Virus record (IMG/VR): IMGVR_UViG_3300021961_011438
Location: 1 to 24,160 of that record
DNA from: a virus
Length of the DNA stretch: 24,160 nt
Reading direction: 5' to 3' (one strand)
The notes under the pieces were generated by a model. That model ran no database searches. It saw nothing but the letters and a program-made list of their open reading frames with translations, and was not told the DNA's origin. Positions within the stretch are counted from its first letter, which is position 1, and the number at the start of each line of letters is the position of its first letter. A program made the translations under genes and the position numbers. Positions 14,040 to 21,262 of the stretch are shown in pieces.

Positions 14040-14285
14040 TTAATTAAATTTTTCGTATTCTCTTAATATTATTTGGGTTGCCTCCTCGATTTGTTTTCCT
14101 TTTGATAGTAAGTTGAGAATTTTAGCTAGAACTTGCCTGACTCGTTCTTTACCTATTCCTAATTCTGCTGTAGTTGATGCCACTTTAAAGCGATAGTTCC
14201 GATGCCGGGAAGTGACAGGCACTGGGTCAAGATTGTTGTTTTTAGCCCACACCAGATAGATGTAAGCTTGTCTAGGAGTAATCAA
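14040..14285 (-). CDS. small HTH protein
   Basis: An 81-residue protein starting at a TTG codon (14285) with AAAAGGACAA upstream. Residues about 35-58 (STTAELGIGKERVRQVLAKI) fit a helix-turn-helix like sigma region 4 or a winged-helix regulator. The rest is helical. It lies 21 bases after the preceding gene on the same strand and is followed by a terminator, so the two genes form an operon. It probably binds DNA as a small regulator. The TTG start follows from the Shine-Dalgarno spacing. Confidence 0.6.
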   Translation of the reverse strand: MITPRQAYIYLVWAKNNNLDPVPVTSRHRNYRFKVASTTAELGIGKERVRQVLAKILNLLSKGKQIEEATQIILREYEKFN

Positions 14286-14306
14286 AGTAATTGTCCTTTT
14301 AAAAGT

Positions 14307-14684
14307 TTAGGCATAAAAAACACCATCAGGATCATTTTCGTCAACTACTTCGCCGTCCTCGTTGTACAGTAATTTTACTTTTTCTGGCTTAAAATAAGCA
14401 ATTTTGAATTGTTCCGAAAGTATCTTGATTAAATCTTTAACTTCAGACTGTATCCCGTATTTAAAGCCAAAATAACCACCTTTAAATTCTTCGCCAATTT
14501 TCTTAATAGAAAAATAGCCTTCGCTGCCATTAAAGTAAACACGAATCTCGTCAGGTTTTTTGTCCCAAACACTAGCTTTTACAAAGCAACAAGCTTGCGA
14601 ATGCCACTCCGATCCTTTTGATTGGTTCCAGAGAGTTTGGAGTTTTTGTGCAAACTCTAGTCCTGAAATTAACTTTGCATCCAT
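14307..14684 (-). CDS. hypothetical protein
   Basis: A 125-residue protein starting at 14684, with AAAGGACAAATCAA before the ATG and the AAACAAAACAC leader shared with the promoter-cassette genes, but without the repeated promoter itself. It contains VWDKKPDEIRVYFNGSEGYF, a mixed beta/alpha centre and an acidic end (DEDGEVVDENDPDGVFYA-like). It is not recognised. It is the first gene of a two-gene operon with the HTH protein. Confidence 0.55.
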   Translation of the reverse strand: MDAKLISGLEFAQKLQTLWNQSKGSEWHSQACCFVKASVWDKKPDEIRVYFNGSEGYFSIKKIGEEFKGGYFGFKYGIQSEVKDLIKILSEQFKIAYFKPEKVKLLYNEDGEVVDENDPDGVFYA

Positions 14685-14757
14685 TTGATTTGTCCTTTTG
14701 TGTGTTTTGTTTATATTTTTATAGTAGATCGATTTTCTTGATAGGTGTTGGTCAAGT

Positions 14758-14787
14758 GTGACAGTTTATCAAGTGACACTGCGGGTA
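14758..14787. repeat. 30-bp direct repeat, left copy
   Basis: Reads GTGACAGTTTATCAAGTGAC then ACTGCGGGTA. It matches 15075-15104 at 27 of 30 bases. The two copies flank the structured region and are 317 bases apart. Confidence 0.7.
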
Positions 14788-14799
14788 TCATTGAAAATA

Positions 14800-15025
14800 C
14801 TTTAAAACTATAATCCCAATGCTTTATTAGCATTGGGATTATAGAGAACCACTAGACCAAGTGCGTGCATTAGCTATCTACTATTTCAAGATAGTTACTG
14901 GACTTACACCAGCAAGCTTAGAACGACTTGTTAACCAGTCTCACTAGCCGACTACTATTTCAAATCGGTTGCTGATCTACCCAGTAGCTTATGGAGTCTC
15001 TAATTAATGGATGCACTCGGTTTAC
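14800..15025 (-). ncRNA. candidate structured RNA ending in a terminator hairpin
   Basis: No ORF covers this stretch, yet it is rich in helices. The closing stem is ACC-AGTGC (14856-14864) with GCACT-GGT (15013-15021). Inside are CTATCT/AGATAG (14874-14894), CTGG/CCAG (14898-14912), AGCCGA/TCGGTT (14946-14970) and CTAC/GTAG (14977-14987). The first and third hairpins carry the same 12-mer CTACTATTTCAA. At the minus-strand 3' end is a perfect 15-bp stem (14808-14844, loop 7 bases) followed by TTTT, as in an intrinsic terminator, which favours the minus strand. I do not recognise it as tmRNA, 6S RNA, RNase P or a known riboswitch. A DNA structure is an alternative. Confidence 0.5.
14808..14844 (-). 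terminator. 15-bp perfect stem, terminator on the minus strand
   Basis: Arms CTATAATCCCAATGC and GCATTGGGATTATAG with a seven-base loop. The minus strand continues with TTTTAAAG. It closes the candidate structured RNA. Confidence 0.65.
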
Positions 15026-15074
15026 TGTCCATATTCTAAATATATCATGATAATTTTCAGATAGTTGGCGAAGA

Positions 15075-15104
15075 GTGACGGTTTATCAAGTGTCACTGCG
15101 TGTA
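15075..15104. repeat. 30-bp direct repeat, right copy
   Basis: Matches 14758-14787 except for three substitutions. It includes GTTTATCAAGTG and a near-palindromic AGTGTCACT, so it may be a protein-binding site. Confidence 0.7.
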
Positions 15105-15339
15105 CTTTTGTACTGGACTGATTGAATATCCGATTTATTACTGATTTTCAGTATATTTGGTTGTTTTACGTTCGTTCTCGTTGATTATTGATACTGAGAA
15201 TATTGTTAAGCATTTTTAACTATCATAAAGGTTTTTTCCTTTAGAACAATTTAATTTTGTCGGTTTATTTTTTGGTTGCACGGCACAAAAGCTGTCATTT
15301 TGGCATAATATTGATTAATCGAGATTATATCTTAATTTA
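15105..15339. other. intergenic region before the terminase genes
   Basis: AT-rich leader with a palindrome TACTGA-TTT-TCAGTA (about 15136-15150) and a hairpin AAAGG-TTTTTT-CCTTT (about 15227-15242). I see no clear -35/-10 pair with correct spacing for terS. GGCATAATATTG near 15305 is a possible -10 only. Confidence 0.4.
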
Positions 15340-16029
15340 ATGCCAAGACGAAAAAAAGCATCACCAAATAACTCAACCTCGACACCTAAAAGTCCTGTGT
15401 CAGGCAAAGTTAGTCGGTTTGATAATCTAATACCAAACTCACCTATCGAGTTTGGTCACTATCCTATCTGGGAAAGACAGCCTTGCGAAATGTCTCAATG
15501 GTTTGAAAAATTTCAAGCTTTTTACATTCATCTTCCTGCGGGGTACAGAACATTAAATCGTGCTTTCAATGATTGCGCTACGTCGGCAGGCGAGGAGATT
15601 CCAAAGACTGAAAGTAAGCGCAATATTACCGCACCAGAACAATGGCAATTAGCTTATAAAATGTATCGATGGGAGGATCGAGCTAAGGCGTATTGGCTTA
15701 AAAAGATACAAGATCAAGAGGCTTATAGAAATGAAATCCTAAACCAAATAATAGATAAAAGCATAAAGAATGCTTTTAAAACACTCGAAAAAAGCGAGGA
15801 GATAAACAATCGTTCACTGGACGATCCTAACGGCAATTGGAGTCATAAAGACGCTGTAATTATGACTAAAGCTGTCACTGAAATAGTAGAAAAAGCATTA
15901 GGGCTTGACACTGTAGAATATGCTATTAGTATTTTACAAAAAAATGGGTTAAAAGCAATTGATCCTGACGGGAACTTAATAGGACAGCCAACAGATAAGG
16001 GTAATTCAGAAGATGAAACTATCTTATAA
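15340..16029 (+). CDS. terS: terminase small subunit (TerS-like)
   Basis: A 229-residue protein directly before terL, overlapping it by 17 bases in another frame. It has a basic, Pro/Ser-rich N-terminal tail (MPRRKKASPNNSTSTPK), then PEQWQLAYKMYRWEDRAKAY, a pattern common in small terminase subunits of cyanobacterial and other siphophages, and a helical C-terminal half. Its role is to recognise the packaging site and recruit the large subunit. Pairing with the large subunit makes the call secure in function, less so in sequence. No good Shine-Dalgarno sequence is seen upstream, and translation may be leader-poor. Confidence 0.75.
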   Translation: MPRRKKASPNNSTSTPKSPVSGKVSRFDNLIPNSPIEFGHYPIWERQPCEMSQWFEKFQAFYIHLPAGYRTLNRAFNDCATSAGEEIPKTESKRNITAPEQWQLAYKMYRWEDRAKAYWLKKIQDQEAYRNEILNQIIDKSIKNAFKTLEKSEEINNRSLDDPNGNWSHKDAVIMTKAVTEIVEKALGLDTVEYAISILQKNGLKAIDPDGNLIGQPTDKGNSEDETIL

Positions 16030-18889
16030 AAATCTCTCAAAGATAAAAACAGCAACCGAAAAATATCGACTTGTTAACACCAAAGAAGAAATTGTTTTTC
16101 CTCAATTACAAGAGGGAAAACAAGCTTTATTTGGAACAATTGATGCTGATGTAATCTTCTATGGCGGAGGCGCAGGAAGTGGAAAAGCAGGACGTGCATC
16201 CAAGACAGGAAAAGCGATTCGAGATAAAATGCTTTCTATGGCGGATGCGCTTTTAGGGAAAAAACTATTATCATATAATAGTAGTTTTAATGAATCGCAA
16301 ATGAAAGATTCAAAGGTCTTGGGATGGAGTGGTCAATGGATTGACTTCTCTGATCTTAAAGTCGGGGATAAGATTATGAATCCTGATGGCCAGTATCAAG
16401 AAATCATCCAAATTCATGAACAGGGATTCAAACAATTTTATCGGGTTTCTTTTGAAGACGGTACAAGTACAGAATGCTGTGGTGATCATTTATGGTCTTT
16501 TTGGGAATCTCGCCGTAATAGCCGCAGGAAGTCTAGTAATGGGATTAATCGAATTGAGTCGAATCTGACACCTCGAGGATGGAATACTAATTACATTACA
16601 AGAGCAAGGGTTAAGGATACTAATTGGTTGATTACTGAAATTAGTAAAGGAAGACGATTTATTATTCCAATTAACGCGCCATTGCAATTTACGGCACTCA
16701 ACAGGTCTGATACTGGCAGAGCCTATTTTTATGGTTGTTTAATAGGTGATGGTTCTTATTGTAGTGATTCAATTGTCGTAACAACTTCTGATAAGTTTAT
16801 TGCTGATAAACTTGTTGATATTTTAGGGAAAGAAGCTACTGTTAAAACACGAACACCAATAAAAGATGACCGCTTAGAAGTTTTATCCGTCAATGCGACA
16901 AAAGTTCAATGGGTTAAATCTTGGATAAGCAACAATGAATATAAAGGAAAAAGAGCGTGGGAAAAAGTATTTCCCGACGGCTATTTATCAGCATCTCTTG
17001 ATTTTCGTTATGCGTTTGCTCAAGGTCTTTTTGATACAGATGGAACTGTTGGAGATAAAAAAAGAGAAGTCTCCTATTGCACAACCAGTAAAGATTTGGC
17101 TATTCAGGTAGCTTCTTTGGTTCGTTCTTTGGGTTATATGGCTAAGATTACGGAAAGACAACCAAAATATAGATACAAAGGGGAACATTTAGATGGTCGT
17201 ACGGCTTACGTTGTGGCTGTTGAGGGAAATCATCTTGAATTACTTTTTAGTTTGCCGCGTAAAGTTAAACGAGCGAAAATACTTGGACAATTCAATGGAG
17301 GATCAAGTTGGCCGGGTAAAAGAATTGTTTCTATTGAACCAACTGAAATTGATTACGCTCGTTGTATTACTGTTAGTAATCCAAATCATCTTTATTTAAC
17401 AGACGATTATATAGTTACGCATAATAGCTTCGCATTATTAGCCGATTTTGCCCGTCAAGAATTTGTCAGCAATCCTGACTATCGGGCTGTTATTTTTCGC
17501 CGGACTTACCCTGAATTTACTCAAGCGGGCGGTTTAATAGATGAAAGCCAAAAAATCTATCAGGCAATAAAAGGCAATTTTATCGAAAAACCTCCGGGGT
17601 GGCGATTTCCATCTGGATCAAAAATAGCTTTTAGGCATTTACAATACGAAAAAACTGTCTATGTTTATCAAGGGGGGCAAATTGCAAAAATAGGTTTTGA
17701 TGAATTGACTCACTTTACAGAAGAGCAGTTTTTCTATCTTCTCTCTAGAAACCGATCTGTATCAGGGATTAAACCAGCAGTTAGAGCAACTTGTAACCCT
17801 GACGCTGACTCTTGGGTAGCTAGTTTTATCTCTTGGTGGATCGACCCTAAAACTGGGTATGCTATCGAGGAAAGAGCGGGAATAGTTAAATATTTTATTA
17901 GGCAAGGGGGCGCGGTTCATTGGGCTGACAGTAAACAAGAATTAATTGATAAGTTTAGTCTTAAAGATGAACTTTTTGATATTATCCCTGATGATAAAAA
18001 AGAAAAGTTTTTATCAGATACAGATGTAAATATTACACCAGATAAACTGATCAAAAGTTTTACTTTTATTCCTGCTACAATCTTTGATAATCCAGCTTTA
18101 ATTAGAGTTAACCCTACCTATTTGGCTAACCTTTACGCTTTACATCCTATTGAGCGGGAAAGACTTCTCAGGGGTAATTGGAAGATTAAATATGAATCTG
18201 GCACTGTATTTGATCGGACTTGGTTTGAGATACTCGATAAAGTACCCGATGATTGGAGACTAATAGGTAAGGTGAGGTTTTGGGATTTAGCGGCAACTGC
18301 TAAAGAGAATGCTGAAAACTATCACTGTTATACCAGTGGCACTCTTGTTTATAAGTATCAAAGAATTAAAAATACACTGCCAGATTCAACTGAGATTAAA
18401 GAATTTGCTTATGTGATTGCTGATAATATCTGTGAGCAGAAAAAGGTCGGGGAAGTGGAGTTAATGCTCAAAAATACTGCTGAATTAGATGGTAGAACCG
18501 TAGCCGTAAGATGGGAACAGGAAGGGGGATCGAGCGGTAAATTTGTTGAAAATACGATTACTAATGTAATTAGGGAAAACCACCCGAACCATGATGTTAG
18601 AGCTATCGCACCTCAAGGGGATAAACTCACTAGGGCTTTACCCGTAGCAACGGCGGCTAGTAGAGGACAAGTCTTTATCTTGAGAGATGGGATATGGAAT
18701 ACTCGATTTTTAAATGCTTGTCAGGGTTTTGATGGCAGTAAAAAAACACCCCCGACTAACGATATTGTGGATAGCTTATCAGGGGCTTTCTATTCTCTTG
18801 AAAATGAGTTTCAGGGACATGAGGAGGTTATTAGTGCGATTGTTACTAATATTCCCATTAATCGGTTTAGGGGCGGTTTTAGTCGCTAG
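16013..18889 (+). CDS. terL: terminase large subunit with an in-frame intein
   Basis: A 958-residue precursor. The Walker A motif GGGAGSGK (residues 51-58) is cut immediately after its Lys by a 413-residue intein (59-471). The next extein residue, Ser472, completes GSGKS. Downstream are the ATPase Walker B region IGFDEL with the following FTEEQFFYLLSR, and a nuclease domain with acidic residues in RFWDLAAT, WEQEGGSSGK and TNDIVDSLSGAF. Spliced, the protein would be 545 residues, a normal TerL length. It cuts and packages DNA with TerS. It needs splicing to rebuild the ATP-binding loop, so intein activity controls packaging. The gene converges with the 62-residue gene on the other strand. Confidence 0.9.
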   Translation: MKLSYKNLSKIKTATEKYRLVNTKEEIVFPQLQEGKQALFGTIDADVIFYGGGAGSGKAGRASKTGKAIRDKMLSMADALLGKKLLSYNSSFNESQMKDSKVLGWSGQWIDFSDLKVGDKIMNPDGQYQEIIQIHEQGFKQFYRVSFEDGTSTECCGDHLWSFWESRRNSRRKSSNGINRIESNLTPRGWNTNYITRARVKDTNWLITEISKGRRFIIPINAPLQFTALNRSDTGRAYFYGCLIGDGSYCSDSIVVTTSDKFIADKLVDILGKEATVKTRTPIKDDRLEVLSVNATKVQWVKSWISNNEYKGKRAWEKVFPDGYLSASLDFRYAFAQGLFDTDGTVGDKKREVSYCTTSKDLAIQVASLVRSLGYMAKITERQPKYRYKGEHLDGRTAYVVAVEGNHLELLFSLPRKVKRAKILGQFNGGSSWPGKRIVSIEPTEIDYARCITVSNPNHLYLTDDYIVTHNSFALLADFARQEFVSNPDYRAVIFRRTYPEFTQAGGLIDESQKIYQAIKGNFIEKPPGWRFPSGSKIAFRHLQYEKTVYVYQGGQIAKIGFDELTHFTEEQFFYLLSRNRSVSGIKPAVRATCNPDADSWVASFISWWIDPKTGYAIEERAGIVKYFIRQGGAVHWADSKQELIDKFSLKDELFDIIPDDKKEKFLSDTDVNITPDKLIKSFTFIPATIFDNPALIRVNPTYLANLYALHPIERERLLRGNWKIKYESGTVFDRTWFEILDKVPDDWRLIGKVRFWDLAATAKENAENYHCYTSGTLVYKYQRIKNTLPDSTEIKEFAYVIADNICEQKKVGEVELMLKNTAELDGRTVAVRWEQEGGSSGKFVENTITNVIRENHPNHDVRAIAPQGDKLTRALPVATAASRGQVFILRDGIWNTRFLNACQGFDGSKKTPPTNDIVDSLSGAFYSLENEFQGHEEVISAIVTNIPINRFRGGFSR
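16187..17425 (+). other. class 3 (WCT) intein with LAGLIDADG homing endonuclease domain, inside terL
   Basis: The intein spans Ala59 to Asn471 of the precursor. Its N-terminal residue is Ala, not Cys or Ser. The C-terminal end is VTHN followed by Ser. Residues matching the class 3 WCT triad are visible: Trp161 in block B (GDHLW), Cys451 at the block F position (YARCITV) and Thr469 before His470-Asn471 in block G. The endonuclease part carries two LAGLIDADG motifs, YGCLIGDGSY (about 240-249) and AQGLFDTDGTV (about 336-346), both with their acidic residue, so it may be active. Class 3 inteins were described in mycobacteriophage terminases and DnaB. A 35-residue insertion between Ala59 and the first Hint strand (SKVLGWSGQW) is unusual. 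Confidence 0.85.
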
Positions 18890-19067
18890 TCCATCCACAA
18901 TGCCAAACGATACCAGAGGTACTAATATCAATGCGTTCTATTTCGACTGGGTTGTCATTTTTATTGCTAAAATAACGACACCAATGCCAGATAGCCTCTG
19001 GTTCGGATTTTGATGCGATAAGAAGACTGAATGACGTGACCGAATCTTTAATTAGATACAAATCCAT
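18879..19067 (-). CDS. small hypothetical protein
   Basis: A 62-residue protein with a GAGGATTT ribosome binding site before the ATG at 19067. It contains IWHWCRYFSNKNDNPVEIER and ends with GIVWHCGWTSD. It is rich in Trp, His and Cys, with no known family. It is the last gene of the minus-strand operon and overlaps the 3' end of terL by 11 bases (tail to tail). Its position after the HigA-like gene makes a link to that pair possible but unproven. Confidence 0.55.
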   Translation of the reverse strand: MDLYLIKDSVTSFSLLIASKSEPEAIWHWCRYFSNKNDNPVEIERIDISTSGIVWHCGWTSD

Positions 19068-19095
19068 AAATCCTCGTTAATAGTTGTAAAATATC

Positions 19096-19374
19096 CTAAT
19101 CGATTTGATTTACTAGGGATTCTCGGTAAAGTCTTTCACGCTCTATCCAGAAACGAGCAGAAGGTACGCCTAAAGCTAACTCCATTTTGTAGGCAATACG
19201 GATAGTAATTTCTGCTTTACCTTTTATGATTTGATTGATAGTCTTTTTTGGCAACCCCATTCGATTGGCAAATTCAGTTCTAGTTATTTTTCTTTCCTTT
19301 AGGATGCCAGCAAGGGTTTCTCCTGGTGGAGAAACCCAATCGGGTGTAAATCTGTTCTCAATAGTATTAGTCAT
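19096..19374 (-). CDS. higA: HigA-family antitoxin (XRE-type HTH)
   Basis: A 92-residue protein with the HigA signature: PPGETLAGILKERKITRTEF, the helix-turn-helix RMGLPKKTINQIIKGKAEIT and the following LGVPSARFWIERERLYRE. Its ATG lies three bases after the stop of the preceding gene, so translation is coupled. The usual partner, a HigB RelE-fold RNase of about 90-100 residues, is absent next to it. Its neighbours are a dioxygenase-like protein and a 62-residue protein instead. It may repress the operon and neutralise an unusual partner. Confidence 0.8.
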   Translation of the reverse strand: MTNTIENRFTPDWVSPPGETLAGILKERKITRTEFANRMGLPKKTINQIIKGKAEITIRIAYKMELALGVPSARFWIERERLYRESLVNQID

Positions 19375-19377
19375 GAA

Positions 19378-19920
19378 TTAATCTTCGTTATGTAAAAAAT
19401 CGTGAACAAAATAATTGACAACTTTGATAGCCTCTTTAGTTTTTGGGATAAAATCAAGGTCTAAAGCAATAAAAACAAAAGGGTCTTTTGTTTTTATTGT
19501 ATTTTCTAGCTTGTGAAAACAAGATATATCTAATAATAAAATATCTCCTGCTTTTACTGTTAGTCTTTGAGTGTCTTTTCTGCGAACTAACAGATTATCT
19601 ATTTGTTTATTGGGAATACTAAAGTAATCTGTTTTTAGGAGTTTTTCTATTTTTTTATTATTTACTGGGGATGCGTAAAGTTCATAACGATCACTTTCAA
19701 TAACTAAAATAATTGAGTATTTTCTGTCATCATTAATGTCATCGACGTGCCATTCTACTCCTAGCGTCCCCCATAAAGCATGAGAGTAATCGGACATATC
19801 ATAGAGAGGTGTCACATAATTATGTCTTATAGGAAATTTGACAGTAAAACAAGGATTATTTGCTATTTTGCTTAGATTGTCTAGATTATGGTATTTACCT
19901 AGTTTATGCAAAGATTTCAT
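19378..19920 (-). CDS. possible 2-oxoglutarate/Fe(II) dioxygenase fold protein
   Basis: A 180-residue protein. The segment GTLGVEWHVDDINDDRKYSI contains an HxD pair, and KAGDILLLDISCFHKLEN has the distal His in the expected GD-hydrophobic-F-x-x-H setting. FVFIALDLDF follows. The spacing fits a jelly-roll 2OG-Fe(II) oxygenase, though I see no clear 2OG-binding Arg. An alternative is a cupin. It stands directly before the HigA gene in a coupled operon and could act as the effector in an unusual toxin-antitoxin pair. The ATG at 19920 lacks a clear Shine-Dalgarno sequence. Confidence 0.5.
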   Translation of the reverse strand: MKSLHKLGKYHNLDNLSKIANNPCFTVKFPIRHNYVTPLYDMSDYSHALWGTLGVEWHVDDINDDRKYSIILVIESDRYELYASPVNNKKIEKLLKTDYFSIPNKQIDNLLVRRKDTQRLTVKAGDILLLDISCFHKLENTIKTKDPFVFIALDLDFIPKTKEAIKVVNYFVHDFLHNED

Positions 19921-19940
19921 TTTTTTGTTTGGTTGAGGAT

Positions 19941-19968
19941 TACTAACTGATAACTGGTAACTGATTAC
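19941..19968. repeat. heptamer tandem repeat (TGATAAC type)
   Basis: Four units (TACTAACTGATAACTGGTAA then CTGATTAC) between the DUF6876-like and dioxygenase-like genes. They overlap the last codons of the DUF6876-like gene. Confidence 0.7.
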
Positions 19969-20462
19969 CTACCAAATAAAAAAGATGCAGCGCCAAGTAA
20001 ATACACCCATTCTTCTTCAAGCATTAATTCCGTTTTAGAAGGATCAGCTATATCAAATAAACAAAAGTCAACTTCATCTATACGATCACCGTCGTAATAT
20101 AACTCAATATCAGTTTCTGGAAATACTGTCATAAAGCTAAATTTAAATACGGCATCTTGACGATTCTCGCAAGTTAATGTAGCTGAATGACTTGGATTTT
20201 CCCACGGAATACGATCTCTAAAGTTTTGATAGGTTACTTTTAACTTCCAGTCAATAATTGAGGGAAAATCTTCTTTAAAATGATTTTCCTTTACCCATTT
20301 AGCAATTTCGTCTATTATCCATCCTTGATCCTTTTGGATAAAATAGTGAATGCCCTCTGAATATCGAAACGGATAAATTAACTTTGTTTCGTACCAGTCC
20401 AACTTAAATTCTTGCGGTTCCGATTTTATCTTAGGAAATTGTCCTATGTCTATTATTGTCAT
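19965..20462 (-). CDS. DUF6876-like protein, divergent paralogue
   Basis: A 165-residue protein. Residues about 25-55 (YETKLIYPFRYSEGIHYFIQ then GWIIDEIAKWVKEN) parallel the next gene upstream (YRNKNYPFEYTDGIKYLAEN then YWLLDAIASWQKEL). Further shared elements are the order Tyr-Pro-Phe-x-Tyr, Asp-Glu-Ile and SATLTCENRQDAVFKF. It is longer at the C-terminus (FDIADPSKTELMLEEEWVYL). It is likely a duplicated and diverged member of the same family. Function is unknown. The gene follows a GGAGT ribosome binding site and a heptamer-repeat spacer. Confidence 0.55.
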   Translation of the reverse strand: MTIIDIGQFPKIKSEPQEFKLDWYETKLIYPFRYSEGIHYFIQKDQGWIIDEIAKWVKENHFKEDFPSIIDWKLKVTYQNFRDRIPWENPSHSATLTCENRQDAVFKFSFMTVFPETDIELYYDGDRIDEVDFCLFDIADPSKTELMLEEEWVYLLGAASFLFGR

Positions 20463-20482
20463 AATTTTTACTCCTAATTTTT

Positions 20483-20516
20483 TACTGATATCTGATAACT
20501 GATTACTGATAACTGA
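20483..20516. repeat. heptamer tandem repeat (TGATAAC type)
   Basis: Five near-perfect seven-base units between the two DUF6876-like genes. Confidence 0.75.
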
Positions 20517-20519
20517 GAA

Positions 20520-20858
20520 TTAATATTCACTAGATAGCAACAAAACACCGTCATACAACCAAAGCGTGACCTCTGGAATAGGAAAATCGGTAAATGGTAT
20601 CTGCTGAGTTACAACAAGTCCATCGTCTTGTTCGCAGCTAAGAACTGCCGAGTTATCGGCATTAACTATCAGCATCCAAAACTGAATCTGGCTTGAATCA
20701 AGTTCTTTTTGCCATGACGCAATGGCATCAAGCAACCAGTAAGCTCCTCCATTTTCTGCTAAATACTTGATGCCGTCAGTGTACTCAAATGGGTAATTTT
20801 TATTGCGGTAATAGTTTTCAGTACCCGTAAAATTGCTAAGATTTTCTAGTTTGTTCAT
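20520..20858 (-). CDS. DUF6876 family protein
   Basis: A 112-residue protein with the pattern of DUF6876: LSNFTGTENYYRNKNYPFEY, TDGIKYLAENGGAYWLLDAI, IQFWMLIVNADNSAVLSCEQD and the ending IPFTDFPIPEVTLWLYDG...SSEY. Such proteins are common in phages and plasmids, and no biochemical function is known to me. It lies in the minus-strand accessory operon after the 90-residue gene. Confidence 0.75.
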   Translation of the reverse strand: MNKLENLSNFTGTENYYRNKNYPFEYTDGIKYLAENGGAYWLLDAIASWQKELDSSQIQFWMLIVNADNSAVLSCEQDDGLVVTQQIPFTDFPIPEVTLWLYDGVLLLSSEY

Positions 20859-20880
20859 GATTTTAGTCTCCTAAATAATT

Positions 20881-20930
20881 GTTAGCTGACAACTGATTAC
20901 TGATAACTGATTACCGATAACTAATAACTG
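20881..20930. repeat. heptamer tandem repeat (TGATAAC/TGATTAC type), longest array
   Basis: About seven units with substitutions (TGACAAC, TGATTAC, TGATAAC, CGATAAC). It is the longest array of the family in the window. Confidence 0.8.
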
Positions 20931-20934
20931 CTAT

Positions 20935-21207
20935 TTAGTCAGGAATACCATACCCATCTTCAAACCGTCCAGCGATCTGCTCATCAATCCATTGTCTTAT
21001 TTTTGGTGACAACTCAGCCACCGTAATAATCGGAGGCAGATTTAAATCAGGATAAAACATCACATAGTATTGTTCAATGCTTTTAAACGCTGGCCAAGGC
21101 AATACATCTTCATAGATAGTTAAAACTGTCAGTATGTGTTTTGAATCAACAACAAGAGCAACTTTGCCTGTGTTTGGAGAGATGCCTTCAATACGAATAC
21201 CTTTCAT
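20935..21207 (-). CDS. hypothetical protein
   Basis: A 90-residue protein beginning MKGIRIEGISPNTGKVALVV, with a beta-rich first half and WPAFKSIEQYYVMFYPDLNL in the centre. It is not recognised. It has a GGAGT ribosome binding site and sits between two heptamer-repeat spacers in the minus-strand accessory operon. Confidence 0.55.
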   Translation of the reverse strand: MKGIRIEGISPNTGKVALVVDSKHILTVLTIYEDVLPWPAFKSIEQYYVMFYPDLNLPPIITVAELSPKIRQWIDEQIAGRFEDGYGIPD

Positions 21208-21232
21208 TTTTTTGACTCCTAAATAATTGTTG

Positions 21233-21260
21233 GCTGATAACTGATAACTGACAACTGATA
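21233..21260. repeat. heptamer tandem repeat (TGATAAC type)
   Basis: Four units between the 163-residue and 90-residue genes. Confidence 0.75.
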
Positions 21261-21262
21261 TA

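Noticed and set aside
14874-14963. CRISPR-like repeat from the two CTACTATTTCAA copies
   Set aside because: There are only two copies, 74 bases apart, inside different stems; there is no regular array, leader or cas gene.
18714-19013. 99-residue plus-strand ORF at the end of terL
   Set aside because: It overlaps the conserved nuclease end of terL in another frame and has no motif or ribosome binding site.
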